Assembly: GCF_019063845.1 (NCBI RefSeq)
Contig: NZ_CP077683.1
Coordinates: 2,716,001-2,780,000 of the forward strand
Length of the DNA stretch: 64,000 nucleotides
DNA from: Geomonas subterranea
GTDB taxonomy: Bacteria; Desulfobacterota; Desulfuromonadia; Geobacterales; Geobacteraceae
Direction: 5' to 3'
This document shows, one piece after another, positions 9,504 through 17,938 of the stretch. The position numbers and the translations under genes are program-made. Every line of letters begins with the position of its first letter. The first letter of the stretch is position 1. The notes under the pieces were generated by a model. The model was given only the letters and a program-made list of their open reading frames with translations, was not told the origin of the DNA and did no database searches.

Positions 9504-10824
9504 TCTTGCCCCCCTTTTCGCCACACTTCATATCGAAAGCGTAGGCAACTTTCACGAGCGCTCTCCACTCCCTGTCGAAATCCGGGCTCTGCGAGTACTC
9601 GATGTCCCCACCTACCTTGAGCTTTTCGGTGACCTCGTAACCCGCGATGCCGGTGAGTGCGTAGCTGCTCTTCATGCCGTCGATGGGGCGATCGAAGAGG
9701 ACGTTGTAGAAGTCGACGCCGAACTCGGCGTGGCCCGTCTTCTTCAGGGCATAGAGCCGGTAGTCGTAATAGCGGGTGCGGTCGCTGGAACCATCCATCC
9801 GGTGCCCGGAGGCCCCAAGCGAAAGGGCGTCGGCGGTGGTGTACGCGACCTTCCCTCCCACGTAGTCCGCGGAGCCGAGGATCTCGTAGCCGTAGTTTTT
9901 GTACTCGGCCGCGAGGGTCAGGTTCTTCACCGGGGTCCAGGCTGCGCTGGCGCCGGCCGCGGTCACCTTTTCCCTGGGGTCAAGCAGCCCGCCGTTGTTT
10001 TGGAGGGCAAAGGCCGTGGTGGTCACGTTGTAGAAGTAATCCTGGTAGTTGATCCTCGAGAAGTCCGCGCTGAGGGTCACCGCGTCGATGGGGGCGACGG
10101 AGAGGGTGTAGGCATGCTCCATCCAGCCGTCGGTGATCGAGTTGTAGGAGGAACGACCGGTGAGATCGACCTGCTTCACCGGATGCACCCAGAGGTCGAT
10201 CCCCTCTTCCTCGCGGTCGCGCGCGATGTCGCTCTCGTTTCTGAGGGCGCTCACGCCGACCGCGTAGAGGCCGGGCTTGCCCTGGGCCACCCGCCCGCCG
10301 TAGATGAAGTCCCCCCCCTTGTAGTTGGGGGTCGTCACCACCGGCGAACCGACGAAGGCCGCCGCCGTTATGCCGGCCGCGAAGTCGCTGCGCGCATAGA
10401 GGCCGTCCACACGCTCGGTGGCGACACCCTCGGTGATGAACTGGCGCCCGGCGTTAACCACCAGGTTGTTCTTCGACGCCTGGTAGCTCAGGTAACCGTA
10501 CTGCAGGTCGCCGTCGGTGTAGTGATCGGTCGACTTGTCGACGAGGTCGACGCGTCCCCAGGCGCCCAGGTGCAGCGAGGTGGCGCTACCGTCCTTCTCC
10601 GCCGCGGTTACCGAGAAGCGCAGGTACTCGTAAAGCGGGTAGAGGTCATCCTTGTTGATCGACCTGGTCATGCGCAGGTAAGTGTTGGAGCTCCCGGTGA
10701 TGGTGTAGTCCGCAGCCATAACCGGCTGGGCCAGCATCACCGACGACGCGGCCAGCATCACCCACGCAATCTTCGGCAGACTGCGTTGTTCGCGTCCTGA
10801 TCTTTTCTCTTGGTGGCTTATCAA
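9493..10824 (-). CDS. Outer-membrane beta-barrel porin of the conduit (copy 1)
   Basis: 443 residues with a signal peptide ending near VMAAD, then a long run of alternating amphipathic strands (for example YTITGSSNTYLRM, HLGAWGRVDLV, AEYKNYGYEILGS) and no heme sites. The length and pattern fit a barrel of about 20 strands such as the OmbB, ExtI or MtrB type that houses cytochromes; which subfamily is not clear. TTG 10824 is the likely start because AAAGGAGGGG lies 7 bases upstream, and copy 2 uses the same TTG. It is the first gene of the operon, and its stop overlaps the pentaheme start. Confidence 0.82.
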   Translation of the reverse strand: MISHQEKRSGREQRSLPKIAWVMLAASSVMLAQPVMAADYTITGSSNTYLRMTRSINKDDLYPLYEYLRFSVTAAEKDGSATSLHLGAWGRVDLVDKSTDHYTDGDLQYGYLSYQASKNNLVVNAGRQFITEGVATERVDGLYARSDFAAGITAAAFVGSPVVTTPNYKGGDFIYGGRVAQGKPGLYAVGVSALRNESDIARDREEEGIDLWVHPVKQVDLTGRSSYNSITDGWMEHAYTLSVAPIDAVTLSADFSRINYQDYFYNVTTTAFALQNNGGLLDPREKVTAAGASAAWTPVKNLTLAAEYKNYGYEILGSADYVGGKVAYTTADALSLGASGHRMDGSSDRTRYYDYRLYALKKTGHAEFGVDFYNVLFDRPIDGMKSSYALTGIAGYEVTEKLKVGGDIEYSQSPDFDREWRALVKVAYAFDMKCGEKGGKSEK

Positions 10825-10986
10825 GACATCCCCTCCTTTTCCGTAGTATGAATCGTTCTTCTCGAAATCCGCTGCTACGTCGGGCGTACGTCAGGCGCCG
10901 GCTCGGCACGTAAAGTCGCCTCGCGGGCATAAACCATATTTATTAGCTTTTACTACTTTGCTGTACGGAAACTACCTGGGAATACT

Positions 10987-11070
10987 CTTGGACGTGCTGG
11001 CACACCTACCACCACTATCTATTAAAAAAACCTAACTCAATAGAGATACGCTTGGATGTGCTTGACTGAT
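10987..11070. promoter_or_regulatory. Paired direct repeats upstream of conduit operon 1
   Basis: Two similar 16-18-base elements, CTTGGACGTGCTGGCACA (10987-11004) and CTTGGATGTGCTTGAC (11051-11066), are 64 bases apart. The same pair, at nearly the same distance from the porin start (about 165 and 225 bases), lies upstream of operon 2. They are candidate binding sites for a shared regulator. No clear sigma-54 or GEMM riboswitch signature was seen. Confidence 0.5.
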
Positions 11071-11324
11071 GGGACTATTGGTAAACGTACAACAGTTTTT
11101 TTTTAGTGCAAGCTTTCAAAATCGTTTTTTGTTTCAGGCAAAAGCAAATTAAATATTTAAAGCGTCTCACGGTTGAGAAAATCACAATCACTTAATAGAT
11201 TCAAATTTTACCCGATACAGTTATGACCTTCCGCAGTTGCTGCCGAAGCGCCGCCTCGTCCAGTGCCTGCAACAGGATTCAAATGTCGGCAGCGGGGGGC
11301 GGCTACAGCAGTCCGGCAGGCAAA

Positions 11325-11353
11325 AAAAAAGCCCCGACGAATCGGGGCTTTGT
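11325..11353 (-). terminator. Terminator after lipoprotein gene
   Basis: Stem AAAGCCCCGA / TCGGGGCTTT with loop CGAA. On the minus strand the stem is followed by a run of T, a classic intrinsic terminator about 45 bases past the stop at 11394. Confidence 0.9.
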
Positions 11354-11393
11354 GCTTGTACTGGCTTCTCCTTTGCCGGCGGGGACGGAAGTG

Positions 11394-12014
11394 TCAGAAG
11401 TAGGAGACCACCTCGAACTCCTTGTTGGCCATCTTCTCAAAATCCTGGCTGGCAAAGGCAAACTCGTGGACCTCTCCGGCATCGACCGGATAGTCGAACT
11501 GCTGCAGGGGAAGCTTCAGCTCCTTGACCGTCTTGCCGGTCTTGTCCTGCACCGCATCATCTTTCTTGCTGTAGGTGACCGTAACCGTGTGCACCAGGTG
11601 CGGCGCCCCCCCGTTCGCCCCGGCGGTCTGGGTGATTCTCACCGTAGCGGTCGGAGTGACTAGCTTGCGCAGCTTGGCAGCGTAGAAATCGACGTCACCG
11701 GAAATCTTCAGCACGTGCTCGCAGGCGGCGCGCTGGGCATCGGTCATCTTGGTCTGCTTGATGTGGATCAACTTGTCACGGCTTGAGGCGACCTGCTCCG
11801 CCGTGAGGTTCGCGGCCTGGTACATCTTGACCTTGTCTCCCGCCTGCAGGGCGGTGAGGAAAGAGGTGGCGCGCGCCCGGGCGGCCCCTTGGTCCTTGGT
11901 CCCCTTCTGCTCGGCCTGGACCTTCCCGGCTGGCTGGTCGGTGGGCTTGCCGTTGCATGCCGCGATGGCCGCCGCGATGGCAGCGAAGATTATCAGCCTG
12001 ACTGCGTTTCTCAT
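11394..12014 (-). CDS. Lipoprotein of unknown function following conduit operon 2
   Basis: 206 residues. The signal peptide ends at a lipobox-like AIAAC (Cys about 20). The mature part is rich in Lys and Gln near the start, then a compact region with YAAKLRKLVTPTATVRITQ and HTVTVTYSKKDDA, which resembles a small NTF2-like or DUF4878-type fold; this is a weak guess. A good AAGGAGA site precedes ATG 12014. It lies about 120 bases after the decaheme of operon 2, with a hairpin between them, so it is either a sixth gene by read-through or a separate unit. Operon 1 has no equivalent. Confidence 0.75.
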   Translation of the reverse strand: MRNAVRLIIFAAIAAAIAACNGKPTDQPAGKVQAEQKGTKDQGAARARATSFLTALQAGDKVKMYQAANLTAEQVASSRDKLIHIKQTKMTDAQRAACEHVLKISGDVDFYAAKLRKLVTPTATVRITQTAGANGGAPHLVHTVTVTYSKKDDAVQDKTGKTVKELKLPLQQFDYPVDAGEVHEFAFASQDFEKMANKEFEVVSYF

Positions 12015-12033
12015 AGCGTCTCCTTAAATGAAA

Positions 12034-12063
12034 TAGCCCGGGGATGTCGCCACCCCCGGGTTA
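12034..12063 (-). terminator. Hairpin after decaheme copy 2
   Basis: CCCGGGG and CCCCGGG arms with a 9-base loop form a GC-rich hairpin between the decaheme stop and the lipoprotein start. The minus strand continues as CTATTTCATTT, a weak T tract, so it may terminate partially. Confidence 0.6.
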
Positions 12064-12134
12064 TTAGTTGCAAGTCTTTCTCCGGTGCCCTATCGGGGGG
12101 AAGGCGAACCTTCCCCCGTCTGGAATGCATCGGG

Positions 12135-15100
12135 TTACCACCAGCGGTGAACGGCCTTGATGGTCGGAACCGTGGTGTTCAGGGTGTTCTGAGCAGTGCC
12201 GTGGCAGACGAGGCAGGTCTCAGATTTCAGCAGCGCGGTGCTGCGTGCCTCGTAGATGGAGCCACCGTTGGCAACCATGTGCGCCTTTGCCTGTGCCGTG
12301 TCGTGGCAGGAGTAGCAGGCCGCGGATATCGGCGAGATGATCAGGGTGGTGCCGGCTGCATCGGTGTAGGTGCCGGCTGCGCCGCTGAAGCTGAAGCCGG
12401 AGCCCAGGGCCTGGCCCGCGAACGGAGCCAGCTGCGGCGCGAAGAAGGTGCCCGGGACGGTTTCGGTGCCGGTCACGATGGCCGGTACGGAGGCCGGCAC
12501 GTTGCCGGTGGCGACGGTGGTCGGCAGCAGGTTTGCTACCGCGGAGGAAGATGCGGAAGCGCTGAAGTCATAGGTACCTGCTACGTGGCACTGCTCGCAA
12601 TCCCTCAGGTAACCCGGGTAGCTGATCTCCCAGTACTTGTCGCCTGCGGAGACTTCCCAGGAGTACTTGTTGGTGCGCTTGGCGCCTGCGTGGATGGCGT
12701 GGATGGCGTCTTTCGCGTTGACGCCCCAACCGGAGTTGACGCGGTTCACGTTGTGGCAGAAGACGCAGGTCGGTGCATCGTTCCTCTGGCCGGAGTGGAA
12801 GGTCGGTGCGATGCCGAGGGCTACGTGGCAGGCGTTGCACTTCGCGTTGCTGACGATGGTGCGGCGTGCGCTGTAGTTGGTAGCGGTTTTCCAGACGTTC
12901 GGGGTTACAACCATCAGGCCGCCGACGTTGGTGCCGGCATTGTAGGCCCACTTGGTCTTAAGGGCCGCAGGAACGGTCAGGGTGCTCAGGTCGGTCTGGG
13001 TGAGCGGAGTGGCGGCCGAGCCGTAGGTGTAGCCAACGCCGCCGGTCAGCATCTTGGCGGTGTCAGGAACGATGACGTTCTTTATGGTGATGGTGTAGTA
13101 GCCGTTGGTGTCGATGGCCGACAGGGTGGCAGTGGTGCCCGGGATGGTGCCGTTCCAGACGTTCTTGATGTACGCGCTCGCGGTCGCGTTGAAGTCGGCC
13201 GGAGCGGTAACGCCGTCCTGCGGTACGGCGAAGGCGAAGTAGACGCTCGGAGAACCGGTGAAGCCGGTCATGAGCTCGGTTACGGAACCGGCTGCGTAGG
13301 TGTTGAATACCACCGGCTGGCCGTTCTTCAGGAAGCGGAAGGTGATGGACGGGTTCTTGTTGGTGTCGCGCTGTACGCTCTTCACATCCCAGGTTATAAC
13401 TGCCGCGCCCGGAACGGTCACGCCTGCTGCCGGGAGGTAGCCAGCGTAGGTGTGGGTGTTGGTGCCGCCAAGCTCAGGAGCGGCCGGGTCCGGATCCTGG
13501 ACCGGGAGATGCGCGGTGGCGATCTCTGCGGTGGAGGTGGTGCCGGCATGGCAGCCTGCGCAGGAAGAGTCGTTGGTCTGGCCGCCCATGTGGGAAGCGA
13601 AGTCGAAGGTGCTGTGGCAGGAGCCGCAGGCCTTCATGGTCGGTTTGGTCTTCCAGTTGTTGCCGTCTACGCCTTTGTGGCACATTGCGCAGTTGCGCAC
13701 GTCCTGCGGATAGGTGACTTCCGCGGTGGAAACGCCGAGGATGGTCTCAGCCGGGGAGAGTTCCTCGCCCATGTGGATCTTGTGGATGAACGGGGTGAAG
13801 TCGCCATTGGTGGACTGGTCGGTGCCGACGATGTTCTGCGGGGTGTGGCACATGACGCAGAGCTTGGTGTCCGGACGGGAAGCGAAGTGGCCGCCGGAGA
13901 AGCCGAGTTTGTCGTGGCACTGGTTGCAGGCGTCAGCGGTCACGATGTCGCGGGCATATGCCTGGGCACCGTTCACGGTGTACATTTCGCCGGTAGCCGG
14001 GATGAAGTCGTAGATGAGGTTGGTCACGCCGCGAACTGCGAAGTTGGCGGTGGCTGCGTTGGTCTGCGGGTTGATCGGGCCGGCATAGGCGCCCGGGGTC
14101 TTGCCCACCACGCCCGGGACTGCGACGGAGCGGACGGAGATGCCGATACGGTGGATCAGGTTGCCGTCGTACGGAACGGTGGCAACGGTCTTGACGTTCT
14201 TGCCGAAGATGGCGGTGTAGGAACCGTCACCGTGGTCGATGATGGTGTAGCCCTGGGTAGCGAGGGCGCCGGTGGTGGAGTTGAAGGTGGAGACGGCGTC
14301 AGAGGACGGGCGCGGGTTGGTGCCGCTCAGGATGTAGTTGAGCCAGTAGGAGTTGCTCCCTGCGGTTTCGGGCTTGAGCTGCGCCACGTGGAGGGCGAAG
14401 GTCTTAAGGCCGGAGATCCCTTTACCGGTGGCCTTGTTGACCACGGTGAAGTTGACGATCGGGTTGTTGCCCGGGATGTAGGCGCTGATGACGCGCCCGT
14501 CAAGCTGGGTGTTGTTCAGGTCGTCATAGGTCAGGGTGGAAGCGGCGCGTGCCGGCAGCATGTTGGAGTTGGAAAGCGTGCCGGAAAGCTGGAGGCCGGT
14601 GCTGGTGTAAGCGAGAACACTGCCGCCTGCGTTCACGACCTGGGTCGCACAGTCGGTGTAGGTCTTGCCGACAGAAGCAAGGGTCTGGTTGGCATCGCCA
14701 AGCTGGCCGGAAAGGCCAAGCATAGCAGACGTTGCGGCAGTGATGTCGGTGCTCTGCTGGCTGATCACGATGCTGATCGGGTTGCTGGCGCTGATCCCGC
14801 CGGCAGTCGGGGGATTGCTCAGGTCAACCGGCACCAGGGAGCGGAAGGTACCCTGGGCCACGATGGCCTTGAACACCAGCACGGTCTTGGCGGCCGGCAG
14901 GGTGAAGGTCAGGCCGGAGAAGCTGCCGTCGCTGCCGAGGGTGGCGGTGCCGAGCTGCGCGCCGTCCTGGGCGTTGTAGACGAAGACGTGGTTGACCGCA
15001 CCGGCCGAGGTCGATGACAGGAACGCGGTCTTGGCGGCAGCCTTGGCAACGTCGACTTTACCGCCGACGGTCACTTCGGTGCCCTTGCTGGTGATCTTGG

Positions 15101-15188
15101 TGGTGGATCCCCCTCCGCTGCAGCCTGCGAGAGGCAACAGCACGCATACTACGAGTGCTACGAGGTACCTTAGGTTTCTGCCAATCAT
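12135..15188 (-). CDS. OmcA/MtrC-family decaheme c-type cytochrome lipoprotein (copy 2)
   Basis: 1,017 residues with lipobox LAGC and a Gly/Ser linker. Ten CXXCH sites: CNQCH, CVMCH, CAMCH, CGSCH, CAGCH, CNACH, CVFCH, CEQCH, CYSCH and CLVCH, in two groups of five. The first about 150 residues closely follow copy 1 (MIGRNLRYLVAL start, KGTEVTV, KVDVAKAAAK, FLSSTSAGA), while the heme-bearing parts and the C-terminus (ending KAVHRWW) are much more diverged. AGGAGGAA precedes ATG 15188. It is the distal gene of operon 2. The divergence suggests that the two conduits reach different acceptors or work at different potentials, which is inference. Confidence 0.93.
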   Translation of the reverse strand: MIGRNLRYLVALVVCVLLPLAGCSGGGSTTKITSKGTEVTVGGKVDVAKAAAKTAFLSSTSAGAVNHVFVYNAQDGAQLGTATLGSDGSFSGLTFTLPAAKTVLVFKAIVAQGTFRSLVPVDLSNPPTAGGISASNPISIVISQQSTDITAATSAMLGLSGQLGDANQTLASVGKTYTDCATQVVNAGGSVLAYTSTGLQLSGTLSNSNMLPARAASTLTYDDLNNTQLDGRVISAYIPGNNPIVNFTVVNKATGKGISGLKTFALHVAQLKPETAGSNSYWLNYILSGTNPRPSSDAVSTFNSTTGALATQGYTIIDHGDGSYTAIFGKNVKTVATVPYDGNLIHRIGISVRSVAVPGVVGKTPGAYAGPINPQTNAATANFAVRGVTNLIYDFIPATGEMYTVNGAQAYARDIVTADACNQCHDKLGFSGGHFASRPDTKLCVMCHTPQNIVGTDQSTNGDFTPFIHKIHMGEELSPAETILGVSTAEVTYPQDVRNCAMCHKGVDGNNWKTKPTMKACGSCHSTFDFASHMGGQTNDSSCAGCHAGTTSTAEIATAHLPVQDPDPAAPELGGTNTHTYAGYLPAAGVTVPGAAVITWDVKSVQRDTNKNPSITFRFLKNGQPVVFNTYAAGSVTELMTGFTGSPSVYFAFAVPQDGVTAPADFNATASAYIKNVWNGTIPGTTATLSAIDTNGYYTITIKNVIVPDTAKMLTGGVGYTYGSAATPLTQTDLSTLTVPAALKTKWAYNAGTNVGGLMVVTPNVWKTATNYSARRTIVSNAKCNACHVALGIAPTFHSGQRNDAPTCVFCHNVNRVNSGWGVNAKDAIHAIHAGAKRTNKYSWEVSAGDKYWEISYPGYLRDCEQCHVAGTYDFSASASSSAVANLLPTTVATGNVPASVPAIVTGTETVPGTFFAPQLAPFAGQALGSGFSFSGAAGTYTDAAGTTLIISPISAACYSCHDTAQAKAHMVANGGSIYEARSTALLKSETCLVCHGTAQNTLNTTVPTIKAVHRWW

Positions 15189-15281
15189 AGTTTCCTCCTG
15201 TTGTTTGTGTACTGCTCCGAAAGTGCCATCTCTACTGCCGACTTCTGTTTTTCCCCTCTTGTGCTTGAATCGTCGCTACTG

Positions 15282-16784
15282 TTACGGTCCGGTGTTCACC
15301 TGGCCGCTCACCGTTACCCCGAGGGACGGGCGGTTCGGAGTCACCGAAAGTGCTGTGCTGAAGGCCGAACGGTTTCCTGCCGCGTCGAACGCTTTCACCG
15401 TGTAGGCATAGGTGGTGGCCGAGGTGACCGACGGATCGGTGTAGCTGGTCGAGGCGACGGTTGCCAGCTTTACGCCGTCGCGGTAGACCTCGTAACCGGT
15501 CACGCCGACGGTGTCTGTCGCGGCGGCCCAGCTCAGGGCCACCGAGCTGGTGGTGCCGGTAAGGGCGGTGGTGACCGCGGTGAGGCCCGTCGGAGCGGTG
15601 GGCGCCACGATGTCGAGGCGCGACAGCAGGTCGCTGGAGAGCGAACCGCTCACCGTCACGTTGAGCGACGCCTGGTTCGGTTTCACCGCCAGCGGTGCGC
15701 TGGCGGCAGCGAAGTTGCCGGCCGCGTCGAAGGCGACCACGGTGTAGGAGTAGGTGACGTTGGGAACGACCGCCGCATCGGTGAAGCTGGTGGTCGTGGA
15801 GGTCCCCACCTTGCCTCCGTCGCGGTAGATGTCGTAGCCCGCCACGGCGATGTTGTCGGTGGAGGGGTCCCAGTTGAGGACAACTGCGCTGGTAGTCGAG
15901 TTGAGCGCATAGGTGGTAGCCGTGAGACCGGTGACCACGGAAGGCGCGGTGACGTCGCTGAAGTTCGGTTCAGCCGGCGGATGGTTGATCGACTGGGTCA
16001 GGTTGCCTACCACGTTGGTAAGCGACGAGTCAGCCGCCACGACCTCGGTGGCAGCGATGTTGAACAGCTGCATGAAGGTCTGGTAGGCGGGAGCGCTCGT
16101 GCTGACGTTGGCGACGGCCTGGTTGATGATGGTCATCACGGCGGTGGTATCGGTGACCGTCCCCGTCGCCTTGGCGTCGACGATCAATTGGTCGATCACC
16201 GTGAGCGCGGCAACGTAGGCCGCGTTGCCGGCGACGGGCGCCAGGATGTCGGTGACGTTGAACAGGTCGCCGACCTGGTTGTTGGCGGCAACGACCGCGC
16301 TCTGCAGCACCGCGGTAGTGATGGTGCCCGGCTTCTGCGCCAGGATGAGCGGCAGCTTCTGGAAGGCGGCCTCGGTGAGGGGGCTCACCGTAACGGGGAC
16401 GGCCGGGTTGAAGTTGTCCACGGCGGCGCTGAAAGACTCAGCTGCCGTGAAGGGGACCTGCTGTCCGGTGGTCTCGCTCAGGTAGGTGGCGCCAGGCTGG
16501 CCGGTTACGGTCACCACGACCGGCCCGGTAACGGAGGCCGGAATCCTGACGTTGTAGCTGCCGTCCGCACCGGTTGTCCCGGAGCCCAGCAGGGCCCCGC
16601 GCACACCGGTCGTGGTCAACCGGAACACCGAGACCAGCCCGCCGGCGATCGGCCCTTTGGTCGCGACGCCTGAGATTATCCTCGTGCCACCACCGCCTCC
16701 GCCGCCACCACAACCGATGACCAACAACGGCAGACAAATGAGCAGCAAAGCGGCGGCTATGTGTCTCTTCCAGGTAATACGCAT
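15282..16784 (-). CDS. Fibronectin type III lipoprotein of the conduit operon (copy 2)
   Basis: 500 residues, the clear paralogue of 6850-8361: signal ending LLVIGC, a polyglycine linker of eight Gly, the ISGVATKGPIAGGLVSVF segment, and two C-terminal fibronectin III-like domains with YTVVAFDAAGN and YTVKAFDAAGN. AAGGAG precedes ATG 16784. There is no heme motif. The gene order and spacing are the same as in operon 1. Confidence 0.85.
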   Translation of the reverse strand: MRITWKRHIAAALLLICLPLLVIGCGGGGGGGGTRIISGVATKGPIAGGLVSVFRLTTTGVRGALLGSGTTGADGSYNVRIPASVTGPVVVTVTGQPGATYLSETTGQQVPFTAAESFSAAVDNFNPAVPVTVSPLTEAAFQKLPLILAQKPGTITTAVLQSAVVAANNQVGDLFNVTDILAPVAGNAAYVAALTVIDQLIVDAKATGTVTDTTAVMTIINQAVANVSTSAPAYQTFMQLFNIAATEVVAADSSLTNVVGNLTQSINHPPAEPNFSDVTAPSVVTGLTATTYALNSTTSAVVLNWDPSTDNIAVAGYDIYRDGGKVGTSTTTSFTDAAVVPNVTYSYTVVAFDAAGNFAAASAPLAVKPNQASLNVTVSGSLSSDLLSRLDIVAPTAPTGLTAVTTALTGTTSSVALSWAAATDTVGVTGYEVYRDGVKLATVASTSYTDPSVTSATTYAYTVKAFDAAGNRSAFSTALSVTPNRPSLGVTVSGQVNTGP

Positions 16785-16835
16785 GTTAAGTTCTCCTTCT
16801 GCTTTGATCTGGTGAATGAAGGAACAATCAGGCTA

Positions 16836-17513
16836 TTACTCCGCCGGCGCTCCGCCGTTATGGCACTTGGTGCATGCTGGCCCGCTCAACCAGACGCCCT
16901 GCAGATTGGCGCCGTGGCAGAATTCATTACGGCAGGTCTCGTAATTCAAGTGACCGTTGACGTGGGTGAACGGGTTCGCCATCCATTGGATGTGACCCGT
17001 GATATCGGCTGCCGTATCCGCGCCGATGCCCCCCCACGCGTGGATCTGGGGTGCGTTCGCGTCCCCCCCGCGGTGGCAGTAGATGCCGCAGGAAGGGGCG
17101 CTCGCGCCGCCAAGGAGATTGGTGCCGTGGCATTCGGCAACGGCGCAGGACGCGGTCCCTTTTGCCCTGACGTAACCGGGGTGCATGGCGTAGGCTACCT
17201 GCCCCCAAAGGACCGGGTGGACCGAGGTGGCGCTGCCGGCGTGGCATCCCGTGCTCTGCTGATCCTGCGGATCGTTCATGCAGGATTTCTTGGCGATACC
17301 ACCGCCCTTGAGGTCTTCGCCGTGACATTCGGCGCAGCCGCTGATGTCTTCCTCGGCGGCCACGCTGTGACCGGCGGGGAGCCAGTTAGCCGGATGCTTG
17401 CCGGCCGCGGGGTCGAAGGTCGCCTGCGGGTTTGCATCCCCGCAACCCGACAGGGCCAGCGCCAGCGCACCAAGAACGGCAAAAGACAGAACTTTGGTCG
17501 TCATTTGTGGCAT
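16836..17513 (-). CDS. Multiheme cytochrome lipoprotein of the Geobacter CX4CH/CX2CH type (copy 2)
   Basis: 225 residues, lipobox LSGC. Heme-like sites: CAECH, a long CX11CH (CMNDPQDQQSTGCH), CAVAECH, CGIYCH (CX3CH), CRNEFCH and CTKCH. Compared with copy 1 three of six aligned sites differ in spacing. ATG 17513 overlaps the pentaheme stop by 13 bases, as in copy 1. A longer frame reaching 17894 continues only into antisense-like sequence of the pentaheme gene and was not used. Confidence 0.85.
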   Translation of the reverse strand: MPQMTTKVLSFAVLGALALALSGCGDANPQATFDPAAGKHPANWLPAGHSVAAEEDISGCAECHGEDLKGGGIAKKSCMNDPQDQQSTGCHAGSATSVHPVLWGQVAYAMHPGYVRAKGTASCAVAECHGTNLLGGASAPSCGIYCHRGGDANAPQIHAWGGIGADTAADITGHIQWMANPFTHVNGHLNYETCRNEFCHGANLQGVWLSGPACTKCHNGGAPAE

Positions 17514-17938
17514 GTCAGGCACCTCTCGTTGTTGGTACGCCCGTGACACTTGGCGCACGACGCAGGGTTGATCTTGCCGTCGATCCTGTGCTGGCTCATG
17601 TAGTCGCCCCTGTGCGGCAGGTTCCTTTCCACCGCCTCGGAGAACTTCACGTTCGGCTTCAGCTCTTCTTTGTGCGCATGGCAGTCGGAGCAGAAGGATT
17701 CGGCGTGGCAGGAAGCACAAGCCCTTCTGGCGTTGCTGGCGAAGACGCTGTGCTTTTTGAAGAAGTCGACGGCCTGGTGGTTCATCGCCGCGTAGGCATC
17801 GGTGTGGCACTCGGTACAGTTGGGCGTACCGGTCACCGCCTCCGGGTGGATCAGCGCACCGCTCTTGGTGTTGGCACAGGCAAAGAGCAGGCAAGCCATG
17901 AGCGGCATCATCAACAGAATCAGTATTTTACTTTTCAC
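17501..17938 (-). CDS. Pentaheme c-type cytochrome lipoprotein (copy 2)
   Basis: 145 residues with lipobox FAC after a hydrophobic signal and five CXXCH sites (CTECH, CASCH, CSDCH, CAKCH, CLTCH). GTG 17938 overlaps the porin stop. The mature sequence looks identical to copy 1, while the signal differs by a few residues. This points to recent duplication with gene conversion or to strong selection on this component. Confidence 0.9.
   Translation of the reverse strand: MKSKILILLMMPLMACLLFACANTKSGALIHPEAVTGTPNCTECHTDAYAAMNHQAVDFFKKHSVFASNARRACASCHAESFCSDCHAHKEELKPNVKFSEAVERNLPHRGDYMSQHRIDGKINPASCAKCHGRTNNERCLTCHK

Larger units (their letters stand above)
10825..11393. other. Long non-coding stretch before conduit operon 1
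   Basis: This 569-base region holds the operon 1 leader (conserved with operon 2 for about 30 bases next to the ribosome site), the paired repeats at 10987-11070, an AT-rich segment with T-runs near 11095-11135, and the terminator of the lipoprotein gene at 11325-11355. No gene is supported in it. Confidence 0.6.

Noticed and set aside
11889..15017. 1,042-codon plus-strand frame opposite decaheme copy 2
   Set aside because: Shadow of a cytochrome gene whose ten heme motifs on the minus strand leave no doubt about the coding strand.
16836..17894. Extended 352-codon frame upstream of cytochrome copy 2
   Set aside because: The part beyond 17513 lies in another frame of the pentaheme gene; copy 1 and the lipoprotein signal place the start at 17513.
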